In this document: piece after piece, positions 21,838-34,775 of the stretch | Layout of the letters: each line of letters begins with the position of its first letter | Position numbering within the stretch: position 1 is the first letter of the stretch | Source: Hawksworthiomyces lignivorus | Taxonomy: Eukaryota > Ascomycota > Sordariomycetes > Ophiostomatales > Ophiostomataceae | Length of the DNA: 64,000 nt | NCBI GenBank assembly: GCA_002917075.1 | Contig: NTMA01000106.1 | Location: 1-64,000, forward strand | Reading direction: 5' to 3' | Made by a program: the position numbers and the translations under genes | Notes under the pieces: model-generated | Database searches by the model: none | Seen by the model: the letters and a program-made list of their open reading frames with translations, nothing else | Told to the model about the DNA's origin: nothing

Positions 21838-24153
21838 GCAATGCTATTACCAAACGATCTGAAGAGTTCTCTTTGCTGAACAGGTGAGAGCTGGGATCAG
21901 CTAGGACAGTGAATTCAATATCTATTAGCTGGCGTTTGACATCAACGGGATAGCAAGCTGTGTCTCAAAGTCTTACCTCAAAGAGAATCGCTCTTCTTTC
22001 ACGGCGAAACACTCGGTGTTCCTCGAGCTGAAGTGGAAGGGATGTAGGAGAGTGAGGGGAGGAAAGCAAGTCCTTTGTCAAAGATGAAACTCCTTTAGAA
22101 CTATTCCCTTGAATCGACGATTTCGTTTTAATTCGAAACTATTGCAATAGTTACATAGTGAGCACCAAGATTCTGTGCCTTTCTTCTATCATTGCGTCTT
22201 CCTCCCTTGAGCTACGCAGTAACGAAAACCTCCTTTTCTGCTTGGTTTAGGGTGGAAAGATACCTCTTGAGACAAGACTAGGATTTCCCTATACAATATC
22301 AAAAGAAAAACACTCTAGAAGCAGGGTACTTGTCTTTGAAAAGATAAAATTAATAAAAAGAATAAGAAAATTAAACAAAAAAAAAGAAGAAGAAAAGGGT
22401 GAAGAGAAAGCATATAGATCTGATTACCAGACAGCATGATGATACACAACTCCAAGAAAACGGTGAAATCAGTGACTTTTTATATTCCACGAGAGGCCGT
22501 GATTCACAGAAGACATCTTTGAGAGTCATCCTTGATTGTATGTCAAATTTGGCTTGCCGAGTGCGGCTCTACAAGTTACCAAGAAGCCGGTCTACATAGT
22601 AGGCCATGAACGACGTGCCACCAGATGTCAATATGCGACCTGAGGAGGGGCGCGATCGTCGGGCAGGAGGAAGTGATTTCATGATACACGATCTCTTCGG
22701 TCTACTCTTTAGACAATGGCATTGTTTCTGTCAGCCACAATAGACGAGCGCTGACAGACGCTTGCGAAATCAGGCTCTGATGCGTGCTTTGCTGCAGCCT
22801 CTGATGCAGCCTCTTAGGAAGGCCTGGCCTTGTTAAGACGAGGTCGTTGTAACCATATGAGGCAGCAAGGAGGCCTGAGGTCGAAAAAAAAGAAGCAGAC
22901 GACTCCGTCCGCAAATCAGGTTTCACAAAATGGATAATACGCTTCTTCACGAGGTACAGAGGCAGATGGGCGCAAGCAAGAGACCCGTTCGTAATAAGAG
23001 AGTAAAAGGCGGTGAAATGGAAAAGGGGTCATTAAGAGGTCTTTGCTCGTTAAGGGGGCCGAATTTCTCACAGCCTCGCTTTGTTGTGGTCGACTAAAAA
23101 GGCTGCGAAAAGTGGCCAAAATCAACCAATCAGACACAACTTTTTATGTCTGAAAAATCGAAGAAGGTTGCTAAAGATCCTCCAGGTCGCAGAATAGGCC
23201 CTTCTTAAGAAGGCCGACGTCTAGAACAAAAAAAAATCGGCAGCCCTCACAGACATAGGAAGAAACGAGAGGAAACAAAAGGAAACGAAAAGAGGCCACG
23301 AGAAACAAGATTTTGGTGTTTCAAGTGACCAATTCTCTCTTTATACAGTTGGACAACAAGGAGGCGATGCAAACGCAGAAGGCGAACAAGAGAGGGTTAC
23401 ATGGAAAAGTGAAGGCCTCGTAAGGAAGACAAAGGGCTGAGGGCTGAGGCAACCACAAAAAAAAGGTGTAACCATCATCTGGTGCTCACTGCAACAGAAG
23501 AATTCTCTCTTGCCGCCGGCATCATACTTATCACTTCGCATCAGAAAATAAAAATCTAGGCGCGCGTCATGAGGATATCTATTTTTCTTGGTATCTATTT
23601 CCTATCTCTGCTTCTCATCCAATTCTACGCTCAAAAAAAGCCGGCGCCTATCGTGTGACCACCATCTGTTCAGCCTCATCGACCTCAAAAGGGTAACGTC
23701 TCTTCCCTGAGTGGCGCATCTTCCCCTCTTGTCTGTCGACGGGCTCGGCGCGAACGGAAGAGGAACTAGCCGTGCTGGGCTGGAGAGAAAGAATAGCGTT
23801 TCGCTACCCGCTGTGTGCCGCACCGCTCGGTTTGGGGGCGGGCGGAGGTCGTCCCATTTCCATTTCCTTCGGCCTGCTCTGTAAGAAGAGCTCGCTGCTG
23901 TTGTAACTTGGCTAAAACTGGCTATAGGGTATATAATTCGTTATTCGTTGAAATTCTTAATCTTTCAGAGCACATGGACACGGAGATGCTGAGGCCATGC
24001 GGGAATGGCAGAGGCCGGCCATTTTTTCTGCACAAAAGTAGAAAATTGTCACAGTCATCTGCCACGAGACACGCACGTGGGCTCTTGAACCGGTGAGAGT
24101 ACGTTATGGTCGGCTGAAATACTATCCACCTCTCAAGGGAATACATTGCGTGT
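21838..24153. other. Intergenic 2.3 kb, AT-rich, no gene seen
   Basis: Upstream of the minus-strand Tyr/Arg-rich gene and downstream of the tbf1-type gene. The sequence is A-rich around 22320-22400. Only short, featureless open frames are present. Confidence 0.5.
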
Positions 24154-24591
24154 TCATCCAAGAGCGGCGGGCAGGGCCACCTTGAGGCGCCTCATAACGG
24201 CCTCTTCGGGCGTTTCTTCAGGCTCCACGGCGGGAACCTCGATGGGAGCAGCAGGTGCAGGGGCGGGTGCTGATATCGTCTCAGTAGCTGGCTCAGATGT
24301 AGCAGAGACGCCGTTGTTGGTGGTGGTGCTGGTGGTGCTGCTGGTGGTGGTGCTGCTGTCCGTTGCGGAAATCGCATTGCTCAGTTCTGTGTGTAGGTGC
24401 TGCTGGAGCAGCCACAGCCGGTCCTCGATTCTGGGCTCAGCTGGAGGTATCTCGGCTGGCTTCTCCTGCGGCTTTTCCTCTGGCGGCTGCGACACAGGTT
24501 GGGGCTGCGCCTGCTGTGGGAGGGAAGGAGTCTGGCTCTGTGATGGAGCGGGCGGCTGGGAGGAGGGAGGCTGAGGCTGAGGCTGCTGCGT

Positions 24592-24626
<35 letters not shown>

Positions 24627-24973
24627 GCTGCAACTGCTGTGATTGCTGCAGCTGCTGGAGGTTTTGCAGCTGCTGGGTAGGAGATGGTGTGGGCTGCGGC
24701 CGGGGCATCAGAGCCGGCTGCTGCGCAGGCGCTAGCGGCGTGGGCGGTTTGGCCTGGAGTGGTGGCGGCTGCTGGGCTTGCGCCGGAGCCTGCGCTAGGG
24801 TTTGTGCTGGAGCTGGAGCTTGGCCCGGTGCTGCTGCTATTGCTGGCCGGGCCTGCTGCGGCTGCTGTTGTTGCGGGATCGGCTGCGGCGTCAAGCGCTG
24901 GGCGGCGGCTGCGGTGGCGGTAACGCCGTTCGTTGCAGCGCCGACGGGTGCCGGCGACGAGCTTGTTGTTCGC

Positions 24974-25004
<31 letters not shown>

Positions 25005-28000
25005 CGGCGGCGGCATTGCTGATGGCGTGTGGCGTGGTCGGCAGACCAGCTGCCACCACGGGCCGGCCGAGCGTTCCTGTCGCCCCTGCCGCTGCTCCTA
25101 GCTGGCCAATGGCCGCGATTCCCGACCGCGCCGCCGCCAACGCCGCCTGCACGGCACTCAGCTGCGAAACTGCCGTCGTCCCGCTGGAACCGGCGGCGGC
25201 TTGCCGCTGCTGATGCTGCAGCAGCAGTTGCTGCTGAGCAGGCGTCAGCCGCGATACCGGGCCAGCCAGCCGCGCGGCTGCAGCTGCAGCGCTCGCCAGC
25301 CCGCCAACGGCCGTCCCTGCGCCGGTTCCGGCGCCGGCAGCCTGGCTCTTGTCCTGCAGGCCGCCCGCAAGGGTCATTATGCCCTGGACGCGGGCCTGCT
25401 CCTCCTCGTTGTTGACGCGCGCGCGCTCTTCGGCCTCTTTGCGGGCGGCCTGGCTCGGGGCACGGGTTTTGAGCTCGCCGGTGACGCACTTGAGGTAATA
25501 CGGCATCTCCGAGTTCGTCTTGAGGAAGAACAGCTTAAGGTTGCGGGCTTTATCCTTGAGCTGGACCTGACTGCGGTCCTTGAGGATGTCCGAGATGGAC
25601 CCGTTTGCACCGAACAGCTGCAGGATCTGCGACCAGTGGGGGCCTTTGACCATGTCAAGACCAGCCATCAGCGCCTGTTCCTCGTCGGGGGTCCATGGCC
25701 TGCGCGTGCTGTGCAGCCCCTCGCGCCGAACATGCACGGTCGTCTTGGCGGCAGCGGCCTGGCGGGCCCGCTGGTAGAGGATGGCGCTGGGTGAGGACTG
25801 GTTTGGCGGCAGGGCTGAATTGGAATTCGTCGTCTGGGCTGGTGTGGTGTTGGTTGGTGGTACTTGTACCGTAGGCTGGTAGGTGAATGATGGTGTGCGG
25901 CTCTGGTAGAGAGCAAGCTGGTTTGCGTACGTGTTTTGCATGCTGCTGAGAGCGGCTGTCCAAGAAGAATCATGATTAGCACATCGAATAGAGTCCAAAA
26001 GAAAACAAAGATGCACTTACCATTGGCTGCAGCGACAGGGGACTGCGCTTGCGCCGCTGCGAATGCCGCTTGCGAGCTTTGGGCCTCCTGGGTGAGCCTC
26101 TGCTTGATCAGCATGGACAGTCCACTGAGGTCGGATGTTGCGCCGGCCGCGTCAGATGCTCCATTTTCGTTCTTTGTGGTCGACGGTGACGCCGCCTGGG
26201 ACGCTTGTGCGCTCTGTGCAGCTGCAGCGCTCTTCTTTACAGCTTCCTGGATGAACTTGCTCAAGCCCTCGGCTGACGTCATGGGTGCCGTTACAGGCTG
26301 AACAGGCACGCTGTTCTGGGGAGCTTGAACCGGTTGTGCTGGTGGGTCTACTGTTCTTGCCGCCTCGGTTGACGATGCCATAGCAGCTGCTAGCATAGAG
26401 GCAATGTTGTCCCCGACTGTTGTGAAAATCGAATTATCGACTGATGGTGGTTGTTCCTCTACTTGGGTCTCTTCCTCAGCCGGGATCTCGATTCCATGGG
26501 ACTCGGCGTATCGTAGTATGACGTCTGAATTTGCTTGTAAGTATGTGCCCAGCTCCTCTCGGAAGCTGTCCAGCGGGTACTGCTCTGTCAATTTCTCTAT
26601 CATCCAATGTTAGCAAGCCAAGGCATGCAATATAGATTTGTCAGTGCCTTACTCCTTGATTCGTCCGTCTTAGCCGCTTCCAGCAGCTGCTCCTTTGCCT
26701 TCATCATATCTCTCAGAAAAGCCAGCTCTGGTTCTGACAGAGGGACATCCGGATGCAGCTGCTTTAGCTGGTCCTCAAGGTCGGCGGGGAAGAGGCGCTC
26801 CAAGAAGTCGCCGCGCTGCTTGTCGTCAGGCAACCGTAGTAGCTCCCGGGCTAGGGTGCGAAACTTGAGGCTGAGAAAGATAGTGCCGAGGTCAGCTGTC
26901 AAGGCGCCGGATTCGGGAAGGAAGGTCATGAGGAAGTGGTCGTGTATGTCGATGAGAGGCACGTCGCCGGCCTCGACGACGCTCGTGCAGATGGTTGCCA
27001 TGTTGGCGACCTGGATAGTCTCCTGGTCCCCCAGCTCTTTTATGTCTAGCTCCTCCGGGAGTAACAGAGGCGTCGTGTCTGAGAACAGCTTCCGAGTGTT
27101 GCAAAAGGCGCCTCGCAAAGAATTGTACACCCGGCCTAGCTCAGATTCGTTTTCTGGGCTGTCGCGGAGGGATTCCGGTTTTGGCTTCTCACTCAGCGCA
27201 TAGAGTATTTGTACCGCCTACGGAACGTGGTTAGACAAGGCAAAGAAAAAGAAAGCTCAAACGAAAATGCTAAAAGGGGAAAGCAATTGCGGCTGGGGAC
27301 GACGTACTAAGCTCCCTAATAATGGCAGGCCCATAGACCGGACGATGTATGTGGGATTCTGCGAGAAGCGCATCTTCTTCTGATCGCGCTGCCCCACGAC
27401 ACCCGCCCCGCTTGCGCCATCATCTGCCCCTCCAGCGACGCTTTCTTTCTTTGCGCTAGCCGGCTCCCGCACCGGCGCTGCATGCGCCGGTGTCGACAAG
27501 CGCTGAGATGTAGCAGCTGGCACTGGGATAGCGATCGCTGGTAGGGCGGCTGGTGTAGCAGCAGCTGGTGTAGCGGCAGCTGGTGTGGCGGGGACTGATG
27601 TGGCGACGACTGGTGTGGAGATGGCCGGTGTGGCAGCTGGCGGCGTAGATGGGAGTGGTGCAGAAGCTGGTGCCGGCGTAGCTGTGGCCGACTCCGTGGG
27701 AGGGGGAGGGGGAAGGGAAAGTGGTGGCTGCGGTGGCGTCGGCGCTGGTGCCAGTGCTGGTGCCGGTGTTGATGCGGGTGCTGATGCGGGTGCTGGTGCG
27801 GGTGCTGGTGCGGGTGCTGATGCGGGTGCTAGTGCTGATGCCGGCTGGCCCAATTGGCCACTCATCGAGCCGAGCGCAGATTTGAGCATGGCCTCGATGT
27901 CCAAGCCCACGGACGACTCGACCCGCGGAGCATCGCCTTCGGTCTTGGCCCGCTTCCGGTCACCCTGCTCACCGCCCTCATCGCCGCGTTCCTCGGGGTG

Positions 28001-28257
28001 CGCCCGCTTTAGAGCATTCTGAAGCGAGGCTTGAAGGGATTCGACGAGGCTGTTCGACACGAGGGACGAGGCGTCCGTTGTTGGCTCCGTCTTGATAGTT
28101 GCTGCTAACCTAGTTTAGTATGCCTAACTCTCACACTCTCCCCTCTGTCAAACCAAATAAACAAAACCAATCAATTCTCACGTTTTTGCGACGGCAGCGT
28201 CAGTGCCGGCGACGGCGTCGGCGTGGCGCTTGGGATACCTCCACCGAGGTCCGCCAT
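24154..28257 (-). CDS. tbf1: TBF1/TRF-type telobox Myb protein (TTAGGG-repeat binding)
   Basis: Five exons: 28257-28182, 28104-27308, 27217-26653, 26596-26021 and 25955-24154. All phases close, giving 1271 aa. Residues 1-291 are Pro/Ala-rich with an imperfect APAPAPASAP repeat. Residues about 292-480 (AVQILYALSEKP, FCNTRKLFSDTTPLLLPEEL, DHFLMTFLPESGALTADLGTI, KFRTLARELLRLPDDK) resemble the TRF-like homodimerisation domain. Residues about 757-820 hold a single Myb repeat (RRPWTPDEEQALMAGLDMVKG, HWSQILQLFG) with a telobox-like third helix (LKDRSQVQLKDKARNLK). TBF1-type factors bind TTAGGG repeats at telomeres and in promoters. The C-terminal 400 residues are low-complexity Pro/Gln/Ala, including a run of about 12 Gln. 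The exon 1/2 join uses the second of two nearby acceptors (TAGGTTAG) to keep frame. Confidence 0.85.
24592..24627. repeat. (TTG)n/(CAA)n microsatellite in tbf1
   Basis: About twelve TTG units on the plus strand encode a poly-Gln run in the C-terminal tail of the Myb protein. Length variation would keep frame. Confidence 0.9.
27730..27850 (-). repeat. Imperfect tandem repeat encoding Ala-Pro units in tbf1
   Basis: Repeated GCTGGTGCGGGT-like units on the plus strand encode APAPAPAPASAPASTPAPA on the minus strand. Part of the N-terminal disordered region. Confidence 0.75.
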
Positions 28258-30171
28258 GGCGGCGTCAAGGCGGAGAAGGAAGAGAGCTTTGAGAAAAAAT
28301 ACGGCAGAATGCGCCTCGTCCGAAACGAGCCCGGAAAACTTGGTTCAAAAAGGATGTTCCGCCGGCTAAGAATAAATTGAGCGATGGCCTGTGGATAGAG
28401 AAGAAGAAGACGCGGTATACGGGATCGCTGCGGTCGGATGCTGTCGACGTCGTCGGTGCGATAAGGATCGGGAGACGGACTCTATCGTTGACGAAGCAGC
28501 AGGCGCCGGAAAAATAAAATTTGAGGTTTTTCCGAGAGTTAATCCGGGATCGCTGCCCTTATTTCTTGCCCCAGGGATCTCCCCGCTTTCTGATACACAC
28601 GGCCGCCGTAAAACGCGACGTAATAAAAACTGCCCAAAATATTCCCTCGCGGACTATTGCTCCAAGAGCGAAGCTGAGATACGGAGTAATACTCTCCTGC
28701 TGCTGTTGGTGCTGGTCATTACTATTGAACCGATGCCTAGCGAACGCCCCTGTGCCGCGCAGACTTCCACCGGATGCAGGAAATATTAGTGGCGCTCTAG
28801 GCCTACGAATGGCAGCCAACGTCATGGCTAGCGACCGCCATGCATTGGCTCCTCACAGTACTTTGGCTGGCTCGTTGGAACTCATCACTGTGCCATTCAT
28901 TAACCAAGTAGTGTCCTCTACAATAACGGTGATGATCTTGTACGACGAAGTCAATTAGCGATGCGCAACTTGACTACTCCGTAACATTTTTATTCTTTCA
29001 AGAGAGTACAACAATCAGCTATGAGAAAAATTACCGGTGGAGGCTTTTGCAATCGATGAAAAGATGAACGAAACGCCTTTATGGTCCAGCGCAAAATCTT
29101 TATCGCCAGCTCTCATAACTTCATCTCGCCCCCAGTCGGTAATTTTTGATAGCTGTATCGGTAATTTTGGAACAAAAAAAACCTCATCAATAACGGTGAT
29201 GTTCTCTGTGAATGTGGCGGTGCAGAATGTCAGCCACACCAGCACTTATTCATCGTTTCTGATGACAATTTGCCATTTTCTCTTCCTGTACTCTACTGAA
29301 TAATAGAGAGGTCTGCTTGAAAGCTGATTTGGGGGTTTTGTATCATCATAGTGAGGGGAATCAGGTAATATGCCACGCCTGTGGCCTGACCTTGTCCTTG
29401 CAGAACCCCAGATTCCCCGGAGAAATGCGTTCTCCCCATCCAAACATCTGGAGAAGAACCTTGGAATATTATTAATGAAACATCTCCGGGGATTATTTCT
29501 TCCCATGAACTGAGCCGCAATTGATAATGTGCTTCCAGGCGCTGTAGGGTGGTGCTGTGCTGCTTTGCAGGGGCTTCCGCATTCAGGGAGAGCTGATCAA
29601 CGGACAGCCGGAGCCGATTTCCTCTTTCTTCGCTGCTCTCGTGAAGTCCATTTTTAAATCCGTCTAATCACTGGTCTAGACGTTGCACAGCAATACGTGC
29701 AGACAATACGTGTACCTTTATGGCATTTCTTACACACCAATAGTGGATACAAAAATACCCAATTTACACTCAATGCCGTGCTGACGGGTGCTTTCTCCAT
29801 ATGCGGTCAGACGGGAGATGGGCAGGTCAATCGCTTTCTACCGTTAGCAAGGCTCAGGAGCTATGTAGGTCTTTGACTGGGGCAGCACAAGAGATGCAGT
29901 CAGATGGTCCAATTGTCGCATTATTCGCGCTTTGTATCACATTCTACTGGGCGATTCTCCTCCCAAAAATAGGAGCATCGTACCTTTTTCGGTGACAAGG
30001 AACGAAATCACATCAGTCCGTTTTCGGGGTTGCGGGAGGTTCCATGGCGGAGCAGCAGAGATGATTGGGTTTGGGGGGGCGGCTGCTTGTCTCTTGGGTC
30101 GTCTCGTTCCCGATTAGTGAACACTGTCTATTGGTAGAAAACAGACATGGAGGAAATCGTGTAACGCATCA

Positions 30172-30218
30172 TGCGTTTGCATTTGCATTTGCATCTGCAT
30201 TTGCATCTGCATTTGCGA
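30172..30218. repeat. Hexanucleotide run (GCATTT/GCATCT)
   Basis: Seven to eight imperfect units of GCATTT and GCATCT in tandem; no gene overlaps it. Confidence 0.8.
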
Positions 30219-31577
30219 TTGTATTCGCGTATGAAGGCCAGGACGGAAGACGACCAGGATAGATGACCACGCACACAGCGAGAGACCGCGGACCGCGCGG
30301 AGTGGAGGAGACGACGAAAAGCAAAAGCACCAGGAAGCACCTCTTCATCAGAGCAACTCGACCAGGCCAAAAGTGGCATGGCGCTATCATCGCTAGAACG
30401 TCCCCCCCAACCTTGTTTTTCATGGTGCTGTGGGGGGGAGGGGTTCTGAGGACAATTACCCAACGTGTAAGCTGTTTGGCTGGCGGGGTGGGTGCTATGC
30501 GACAGATCGGAGCCGCTCGACCAGTCGCCACTTATTGTCCCGAGGCGAGCAGACAGACTTAGATGGGGCCTTTTATCTCGGCGTTTGGGGAGTGGGTTCA
30601 TATCGAAGAACAACATCTGCGTTTTGCGGTACCCTGCCTATGCTGCTTTGGGAGCCGTGATTAGAAAATTGGCGCCTGCCATCTCCATAATAGGAACCGA
30701 GAGCATCTGGGAGAGAGAAAGATGATAACGAGGGGCACTGCATGGCTTAGATGGTATTTGCGGATGGGACGATCTGGCACTAAGGCGGCGCTGCGGAACC
30801 GTGATGGTTCTGTAACCGCGTCTGATATGGCACCAAACAGGTGTCAGTAGTGTCAATAATGGCTAGTCATTGCAGTAGATGGGAGGGGAAGAAAGGGGAG
30901 GAGAGAAGGAGGAGAAGCTTTTTGCATTGGTCGACAAGTCAAGACGGAACCGGTTGGTGCCAAGGGAAGACAAAAGGACATGGGAATACGGGGAATATGG
31001 GGATCTGCGCAGAGAATGCGGGGGATCTCTGGAGGGGGCAAAAAGCAAAGGCAGAGGCAAAGGGATACCTCTGAGCATGAGGACATGTACAGAAGTAGAT
31101 ATCGCTAGGAGAGTGCTGGAAATTGTAGTTGAGCTGCTAGAAACGGTATACTTGCTGTTCGACATGACGTCTAGCAATGTCGTTTCGTTGACGTTGTCCA
31201 GGTGGCAGAAGTTGGTGCGGTTACTGCGGCGGCTTGCTGCTGCTTGGTGTACCTAGTCTCCATTGGCAATCTAAATGGGGGACACTGGTGACGAGCTAGC
31301 TCGCAGTTAGCAGCTTTGCTAGCCAGGCGAGCTTGTCCCCCATTACCCCGAGATACGACTGCAGTGCGTGTAGATGCGCGCCCGGAGAGGTATCGTGTCC
31401 CCCGTTTCAGTCCTTCTGCATTTTGTTTCTCCGTCTCCTGCACCTGCGATGTATCCTCTGTAACGTCTTGGCCACCCTCCAACCATTCCCCCGCTTTAAA
31501 CCGAGCTGGTGGTCGGTTGGCACATTCCGCAGCACAATTGCTCGCTCCCTGCTGCTCCCAGATACATCGAGCACTAC

Positions 31578-31787
31578 TATATAACGAGCCGAGGAGCCTG
31601 CTTCCTCTCTCGATGTGAAAGAACCCCTCTCTCTTCTTTTGTCTTCATTTTCCAGTCCCGTCTTCTCCTCCATATTGCTTCTTCCGTCTCCCATTTCTGT
31701 CACACAGTAGCTCTTTTTTTTTCTTTCTTCTTTTGGCTTGTTTTCATTTCACATCAGCTTTATATACCCCTCCTTCTCTTAATCAAA
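31578..31787 (+). promoter_or_regulatory. TATA box and CT-rich leader of the aldehyde dehydrogenase gene
   Basis: TATATAA at 31578-31584 is followed by CT-rich sequence (31605-31780) up to the ATG at 31788 with context AATCAAAATGGCG. This is the common layout of highly expressed ascomycete genes. Confidence 0.6.
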
Positions 31788-33506
31788 ATGGCGAGCCTTT
31801 CCATCGAGCTGAAGACGCCTGTCACTGGCACTTTCACGCTCAACACTGGTCTGTAAGTACAAAGAGTGCACCGTAGATGCCTAGAGACCCAGAGGCCGAG
31901 AGAACGGCCCAGAACTTCAGAGAAACACGATTTCCTAACATTGGACCCTTCCTCCTTCTTTTCTTTTTTTCCTTTTCTACAGGTTCATCAACAACGAGTT
32001 CGTTGCCGGCGTCGACGGCAAGACTTTTGAGGTCATCAACCCCACCACGGAGGAGGTGATCTGCTCGGTGCACGAGGCCACCGAGAAGGATGTCGACATC
32101 GCCGTGGAGGCGGCCCGCACCGCCTTTGAGGGCACCTGGCGCAAGACCACGCCGCAGCAGCGCGGCGTGTACCTGCTGAAGCTGGCCGAGCTGGTCGAGA
32201 AGAACCTCGACCTGCTGGCGGCCGTCGAGTCGCTGGACAACGGCAAGTCCATCTCCATGGCGCGTGGCGACGTCGGCGCCGTGGCCGGCTGCATCCGCTA
32301 CTACGGCGGCTGGGCCGACAAGATCGAGGGCAAGACGATCGACATCGCCCCGGACATGTTCAACTACACCCGCCAGGAGCCGCTTGGCGTCTGCGGCCAG
32401 ATCATCCCCTGGAACTTCCCCCTGCTGATGCTGGCCTGGAAGATCGGCCCCGCCCTGGCCACCGGCAACACGGTCGTGCTCAAGACCGCCGAGCAGACCC
32501 CGCTGTCCGCCCTGGCCTTTGCCGGCCTGGTCAAGGAGGCTGGCTTCCCCGCCGGCGTGCTCAACATCATCTCGGGCTTCGGCAAGGTCGCCGGCGCCGC
32601 CATCTCCGCCCACATGGACATCGACAAGGTCGCCTTCACCGGCTCGACCGTCGTCGGCCGCACCATCATGAAGGCCGCCGCCTCGTCCAACCTCAAGAAG
32701 GTGACGCTCGAGCTGGGCGGCAAGTCGCCCAACATCGTCTTTGACGACGCCAACATCGAGAACGCCATCGACTGGGTCAACTTTGGCATCTACTACAACC
32801 ACGGCCAGTGCTGCTGCGCCGGCTCGCGCGTCTACGTCCAGGAGGGCATTTACGACAAGTTCGTCGCCGCCTTCAAGGCCCGCGCCGAGAAGAACAAGGT
32901 CGGCGACCCCTTCGCCGAGGACACCTTCCAGGGCCCCCAGGTCAGCCAGCTGCAGTTCGACCGCATCATGGGCTACGTCAAGGCCGGCAAGGACGAGGGC
33001 GCCACCGTCGTCACCGGCGGCGAGCGCCACGGCGACAAGGGCTACTTCATCAAGCCCACTATCTTCGCCGACGTCCGCCAGGACATGAAGATCATGCAGG
33101 AGGAGATCTTCGGCCCCGTCTGCGCCATCGCCAAGTTCAAGGATGTCGACGAAGCCATCAAGCTGGGCAACGACACCACCTACGGCCTGGCTGCCGCCGT
33201 CCACACCACCAACATCAACACCGCCATCACCGTCAGCAACCAGCTGCGCGCCGGTACCGTCTGGGTGAACTGTGAGTTTTCTCTCCCCCCCTCTCTCTCT
33301 CGTCTTCTTCTTCTTCCTCTTCCGCTGCAACTCCCGTGCGAAGCTACTCGTTATTGACACCTTCCCTAGGCTACAACATGCTCCACCACCAGCTGCCGTT
33401 CGGTGGCTTCAAGGAGTCTGGCATCGGCCGCGAGCTCGGCGAGCTTGCCCTGCTCAACTACACCCAGAACAAGTCTGTTGCTATCAACCTCGGCGTGAGC
33501 TTGTAA
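31788..33506 (+). CDS. aldA: NAD(P)-dependent aldehyde dehydrogenase
   Basis: Three exons: 31788-31852, 31983-33271 and 33370-33506, 496 aa, the usual size for class 1/2 ALDHs. It oxidises aldehydes to acids (acetaldehyde to acetate in ethanol use for the AldA branch). The sequence shows [18 protein letters not shown] (cofactor domain), FTGSTVVGR, the general-base Glu in LELGGKSPN (about residue 265) and the nucleophile in GQCCCAGSR (middle Cys about 299), then EEIFGPV and the C-terminal [16 protein letters not shown]. No signal or mitochondrial presequence is obvious, suggesting the cytosol. Codon use is strongly biased to C-ending codons compared with the accessory genes, indicating high expression. 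The gene symbol reflects similarity to the Aspergillus enzyme and is not proof of orthology. Confidence 0.93.
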
Positions 33507-34309
33507 GAACAGCGACAGACTGAAAAAGAAAAAAAAGCAATAAAAGATCAAAAAAAAAAAGGGAAATTGTACAAAAGCGCACAGGTGTAGCAAATGTGGG
33601 CACAACTTCGACAGAACGTTGTCTTGAAGCTAGCATGGTAAAAATGATGATGGAAATGGGAACCTAGAGCATCCGAAATATGGGAAGAGAAAGAAGATAG
33701 CTTTTGTAATGAATACGAGCCACGATATCTTTTGCCAAAAACTTGGATGCTTTCAATCTTAATCAACATTACGTGAACTAAATTCATGACAATAGTAAAT
33801 TGTAGTACGCACTCTTACACACGCCATTGCTCAACTGGAATTGTGACTGTATGAACAAGCATAAGAGAGGTTGCTAGCAAGTGCACCCTTCTAAACAGGG
33901 AGGAGGCTGGGCATCTCGTACACCCGTAAAACATTTCCGTATCATATGCCCTCGTTGTCTTTCACACTGGAAACTCTGTGAGACTGTTCTAAAATAGGAA
34001 AATGTGCCCGATACGGCGATTGGGAGGACAGCCAAAGAGCATGGCGGGTCCCCTCTTAACAAGCAGCCCCGCACTAAGGGCGCTCTTTTGCGCGCGGTCC
34101 GCGTCGCGTAATTAAAGCATCCAGACTACGAGTACACGGGAACGACAGCCGACAGGCGACAAGCGAGCACTACGACGACAAAAAGAAACACCGACTGCTA
34201 GACCAAACAAGTAGAACACGACTGAGATAAGGAAGCCAAAAAAACAGGCGAACGAAAGTCGAAAACTACTGATTGGTCTCTCTGAAACCCTCCGACGCTC
34301 TACACTACA
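33507..34309. other. Intergenic region aldA / dad1
   Basis: AT-rich 3' flank (CAATAAAAG at about 33538) followed by the dad1 promoter. No gene seen. Confidence 0.5.
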
Positions 34310-34775
34310 ATGTCCCGCGCGGCTTCCGCCATGGGTGGGACGCGTCCCGGAGGCGGCGGCCAGCCTGCGCAGCGCAAGTCCTACTTTGAACAGCAGCGCG
34401 AGCTCCTCTTGGGAGATATTGCTATGGTATGATCCAGTTCCTTTGTCACACCCTGCACGGGGCTTCCGTATAGCTTGCGACTGGTCCTTTTTTTGACACC
34501 ATTTATGTTTGCAGTCTTTCGAACAGGTTCTGGCCAACATCAACAAGCTGAACCGATCTCTGGAGGCAGTGGTGACAGTAGGCAACGAGTTCTCTTCGGT
34601 GGAGGCGCTGTGGTCCCAGTTCGAAGGGGTTATGGGCAAGGAGGAGGAGAAAGAGCCGGAAGAGGGCGAGGGTGAGACGACGGTTGCCGCGGCTGATGAG
34701 GAGGAGCCGCAACATCGACCACAACAGAACGACGGTGCCGAAGATGCAGTTGGGCGTCGCAGGTTGGACGACTGA
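34310..34775 (+). CDS. dad1: DASH complex subunit DAD1
   Basis: Two exons, 34310-34426 and 34515-34775, 125 aa. The core [33 protein letters not shown] then [21 protein letters not shown] is the conserved Dad1 helical hairpin; the intron falls exactly between the two helices. DASH is the kinetochore ring complex that couples chromosomes to microtubule ends. The C-terminal 45 residues are acidic and Glu-rich, beyond the conserved part (yeast Dad1 is about 94 aa). A short Gly/Ala-rich N-terminal extension precedes the fold. Confidence 0.92.

Larger units (their letters stand above)
28258..31787. other. 3.5 kb intergenic region between tbf1 and aldehyde dehydrogenase
   Basis: No gene supported. 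The string AATAACGGTGATG occurs near 28923 and again near 29190, and GGTAATTTT variants recur at 29144-29170, hinting at decayed repeats. A TGCATTT/TGCATC hexanucleotide run is at about 30172-30218. The last 200 bp form the promoter of the dehydrogenase. Confidence 0.5.

Noticed and set aside
28921..29200. Repeated AATAACGGTGATG strings
   Set aside because: Too short to define an element; noted only as possible repeat decay.
31840..33360. Long minus-strand open frame opposite aldehyde dehydrogenase
   Set aside because: Val/Leu/Asp/Gly-rich shadow caused by C-ending codon bias of the real gene.
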